A stretch of 6,984 nt of DNA from JBHIER01 sp046760705 [NCBI: bacterium] (lineage in GTDB: Bacteria > JBHIER01 > G020348925). The stretch's first letter is position 1. Every line of letters begins with the position of its first letter. The translations under genes and the position numbers were made by a program. Below the pieces are notes generated by a model. That model searched no databases. It was not told where the DNA came from and worked only from the letters and a program-made list of their open reading frames with translations. Positions 5,124-6,984 of the stretch are shown here, piece after piece. Where the stretch lies: contig JBHIER010000179.1 of assembly GCA_046760705.1 (NCBI GenBank), positions 1 through 6,984 on the forward strand, written 5' to 3'.

Positions 5124-5215
5124 GGATTTTTTACCCACGGAGGCGAATGCGAGAGCAAGCAAGATGAAACAGGCTTTAAGCCCCAACCTCGCTCCAGACA
5201 GGGCCCGCCTGGTTG

Positions 5216-6382
5216 CTATCCAACCTCGACAGATTGCTTCACCGCTCTTCTATTCATCACCCAGTTTCCGAGAGCCCCCCAATCGACGCTGACGGCCCTC
5301 TGGGGGCAGAGTTCCTGGCAGCAGAAACAGCGGATGCAGGCATCGAGATCAAAGGCTGGACGGCCATCGCCCATTGAGACGGCCCCTGCTGGACATACCT
5401 CCTGACAGTGACCGCAGCCCACACACCGGGCGGGGTTCACCTTCGGGTCCTCTCTGAAGGTGACGAGGCGCCCGAGAGTGAAGAAGAGGTGGCTCCCCAG
5501 GATTGAGGCGAAGCGTCTCGGGGCAAGAGGGACAGGTTCAAGCTCCTCCAACACGGTGCCGACGACGTCGATGGCCCCAAGATCGGCCGTTCCCAGGCCG
5601 CGTTCGGCGGCGATCCGGATGGTTGGAATCTCCTTCGGATCGAATCCGCCGATGTGAGCCGCCACGGCATCCACGGCCACCGAGTCCTCTCCGGCGATGA
5701 TGAGCCCCGGGCTCAATCGATCCGACTGTCGCCACCAGCCGCTCAGTCCGACCACCCCGTCCATGAGGGCCAAATTCGGACGGATGACGGTGTGGAGGTC
5801 GACCAGCAGGTGAGCAAAACGCTCCGGCGTCGAGCCAATCCGGTGGGCGATCGTCTTCTGCCCGCCTGGCAGACAGCCCAGTTGGTTCTTCACCGCTCCG
5901 GTAAACTTGGTCAGAGTATGGGTCTTCAGCTTCGGCACGGTGATGATGACATCCGCTTCGAGGACAGGCCTGGCAATGTGGCACTCCTTCAGGATGCGGC
6001 CGCCAGGGATTTCCACTCGGTGTGCAGGGACGGAGTCGAAGCTCACCACCTGGGCCCCGGCGGCCTCGCAGGCCGCCCGGGTGCCCGTTTCCTGGATCAC
6101 CCTCTCGCTGGCCCCGTGGAAGCGCATCCCCGATGAGTCGCCCACAACGGCCGCGGCCCCCTGCTCCCTGACCATCCTCACCAGTGCTGCCGTCACCCGC
6201 CGATCGGTGGTCATGCCCGACTCGCCGCCGCGTACATCCAACAGATTGGGCTTTATGAGAACCTTCCGGCCAGCCTGGGCAGCATGCCCTGGGCCACCAA
6301 TGAGGTTGACAGCTTCCCTGACGGCCCTTTCGACGTCTGAATAGTCCGTTCTGGTCCGGACAACGGCCACCGGTGTTTTCAT
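5216..6382 (-). CDS. DUF362 protein with C-terminal double [4Fe-4S] ferredoxin domain
   Basis: 388 residues, the usual length for DUF362-ferredoxin fusions (COG2006). The DUF362 part (about 1-300) shows VLIKPNLLD (41-49), DSSGMRFHGASE (82-93), the paired LEADVIITVPKLKTHTLTKF and TGAVKNQLG (141-169), LALMDGVVGL (204-213) and VAVDAVAAHIGG (235-246). The ferredoxin part has C320-x2-C323-x2-C326-x3-C330-P and C349-x2-C352-x2-C355-x3-C359-P, the ligands for two [4Fe-4S] clusters. It has no signal peptide, so it should be a soluble cytoplasmic electron carrier or redox enzyme; the DUF362 reaction is not established. ATG 6382 lies 2 nt after the nitroreductase stop, with AGGGT in the end of that gene as a likely Shine-Dalgarno, so the two are translationally coupled. 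It is much more GC-rich than genes to its left. No lesion is seen. Confidence 0.93.
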   Translation of the reverse strand: MKTPVAVVRTRTDYSDVERAVREAVNLIGGPGHAAQAGRKVLIKPNLLDVRGGESGMTTDRRVTAALVRMVREQGAAAVVGDSSGMRFHGASERVIQETGTRAACEAAGAQVVSFDSVPAHRVEIPGGRILKECHIARPVLEADVIITVPKLKTHTLTKFTGAVKNQLGCLPGGQKTIAHRIGSTPERFAHLLVDLHTVIRPNLALMDGVVGLSGWWRQSDRLSPGLIIAGEDSVAVDAVAAHIGGFDPKEIPTIRIAAERGLGTADLGAIDVVGTVLEELEPVPLAPRRFASILGSHLFFTLGRLVTFREDPKVNPARCVGCGHCQEVCPAGAVSMGDGRPAFDLDACIRCFCCQELCPQRAVSVDWGALGNWVMNRRAVKQSVEVG

Positions 6383-6384
6383 CT

Positions 6385-6984
6385 CTACCAGACCCTGCCG
6401 ACCGATAGGATGTAGAGTGGATCCTCATCCTCAGGCAACCCGAGCACTCTTTTTATGCCATCGTCTTCGAAACCGCCGATAGGGCACACGCCCAGGTTCA
6501 GACACTCAGCCTGGAGACAAATATTCTGCCCGGCGTGGCCCACCTCGATGTGGACGTAGCGCCGGCCTCTTTCGCCGTATTTTTCTGTGGTTCGTTCGTA
6601 GACGGCCGCAATGACAATGTCCACCGCCGCCTCTCCGATTTGACTTTGAGAAAGAGCCTCTTCGGACAGGGCCGGCCTGAAATCGCCCTCACGGACCTTT
6701 ATCAACTCATGTCTTAGAGAAGAGTATTTGTAGATGCCTGTTTTCAACCCCTCAACGTTGCCAACCACCGCATAGGTCTGGAGAGGGTAGAGGGCTCCGG
6801 CCGAGGGAGCCGTCCGAAAGCCTTCGTCCGAAGTGATCCCCTGGGCAGCCCACAGCAGTTGGGAGAGCTCCTCAAGGGTTATCGGTTCGTCGGTATAGCT
6901 TCGCACCGAGCGCCGCAGTTGAAGTGCCTCCTCCAGGGTCATCTCGCCCACTCGCGCCGGTTCTGGCAGGGAGATGCGCCTTTT
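6385..6984 (-). CDS. SagB/ThcOx-type nitroreductase (5' end outside window)
   Basis: FMN-dependent nitroreductase-fold oxidoreductase (PF00881, SagB-like). The 199 visible codons include the core, numbered from the first visible codon: GEMTLEEALQLRRSVRSYTD (13-32), LEELSQLLWAAQGIT (37-51), APSAGALYPLQTYAVVG (59-75), RRYVHIEVGHAGQNICLQAE (141-160), LGVCPIGGFEDD (164-175) and LGLPEDEDPLYILSVGR (181-197). APSAGALYPLQ is typical of the SagB/ThcOx group. GTG 6951 could be a start, but the frame stays open to the window edge and reads KRRISLPEPARVGEM, which resembles the LPEPR-x-GEMSLEEAL lead-in of intact homologues. The true start is therefore outside the window, perhaps with a signal or anchor. 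Small members of this group not linked to a peptide-cyclisation cluster are often of unknown substrate. It is coupled (2-nt gap) to the DUF362-ferredoxin gene, which could pass electrons to or from its flavin. Confidence 0.93.
   Translation of the reverse strand, partial: KRRISLPEPARVGEMTLEEALQLRRSVRSYTDEPITLEELSQLLWAAQGITSDEGFRTAPSAGALYPLQTYAVVGNVEGLKTGIYKYSSLRHELIKVREGDFRPALSEEALSQSQIGEAAVDIVIAAVYERTTEKYGERGRRYVHIEVGHAGQNICLQAECLNLGVCPIGGFEDDGIKRVLGLPEDEDPLYILSVGRVW

Larger units (their letters stand above)
4891..5215. other. 325-nt intergenic region, leader of the Cys-cluster/UPF0158 unit
   Basis: No complete gene. It contains a sigma70-like promoter on the minus strand (5095-5123), about 200 nt of 5' leader with a coding-like remnant (4939-5061), and nothing else clear. 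Just past the DUF362 stop a 4-bp GGCT/AGCC hairpin (5172-5182) is too weak to call a terminator. No tRNA-like fold or riboswitch was recognised. Confidence 0.6.

Noticed and set aside
5172-5182. GGCTTTAAGCC as the terminator of the DUF362 gene
   Set aside because: The stem is 4 bp with a 3-nt loop and the downstream sequence (TGTTTCATC) is not a proper U-tract; too weak to call.
5538-6428. Long minus-strand frame (296 codons) overlapping the DUF362 gene
   Set aside because: It is an out-of-frame shadow caused by high GC; the product is Gly/Arg/Pro-rich while the DUF362 frame has all cysteine ligands.
1-6984. CRISPR array, tRNA or rRNA gene, toxin-antitoxin or phage module
   Set aside because: No regularly spaced repeats, no cloverleaf or rRNA-like sequence, and no recognised toxin, antitoxin, integrase or phage protein was found on reading both strands by eye.

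Overview
The window comes from a bacterium. All believable genes lie on the minus strand and use ATG or GTG starts, several of them with Shine-Dalgarno sequences. A Sec-type secreted alkaline phosphatase, a SagB-type nitroreductase and a DUF362/ferredoxin protein suggest a free-living, probably uncultivated lineage, with the redox pair fitting an anaerobic or facultative lifestyle. The phylum cannot be fixed from this sequence alone. Family names below come from recalled family patterns, not from a search.

Reading in the direction of transcription (right to left): (1) 6984-5216 is a GC-rich, tightly coupled two-gene unit, a SagB/ThcOx-type nitroreductase whose 5' end runs off the window, followed 2 nt later by a DUF362 protein with a C-terminal double [4Fe-4S] ferredoxin domain. 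(2) 5215-4891 is a 325-nt gap with a good sigma70-like promoter (5095-5123) and a leader that looks like a decayed coding stretch. (3) 4890-2954 is visibly more AT-rich and holds small genes: a Cys-cluster protein of unknown function, a UPF0158 protein, an unrecognised 103-residue protein, a truncated small basic protein overlapping it by 29 nt, and a membrane-anchored DUF4177-like protein with a near-perfect Shine-Dalgarno. A strong GC-rich hairpin (3794-3831) separates the UPF0158 gene from the next. (4) 2937-1683 shows decay: a DNA alkylation repeat (AlkD-like) gene with unusual ends runs into the remains of an enterochelin-esterase-like gene. (5) 1678-221 is an intact PhoA-type alkaline phosphatase with two type-3-like calcium-binding repeats. 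(6) 220-1 has no gene but carries a compact pair of inverted GTAG-headed hairpins (24-92) with the architecture of a REP/BIME element.

The most notable points are the BIME-like element and the esterase-like relic. The relic has lost its 5' end, carries TGA where the family has Trp, and appears to have lost its whole alpha/beta-hydrolase core by an in-frame deletion. I see no CRISPR array, phage module, tRNA/rRNA or clear new defence system. The middle block of small genes is the least explained part of the window.
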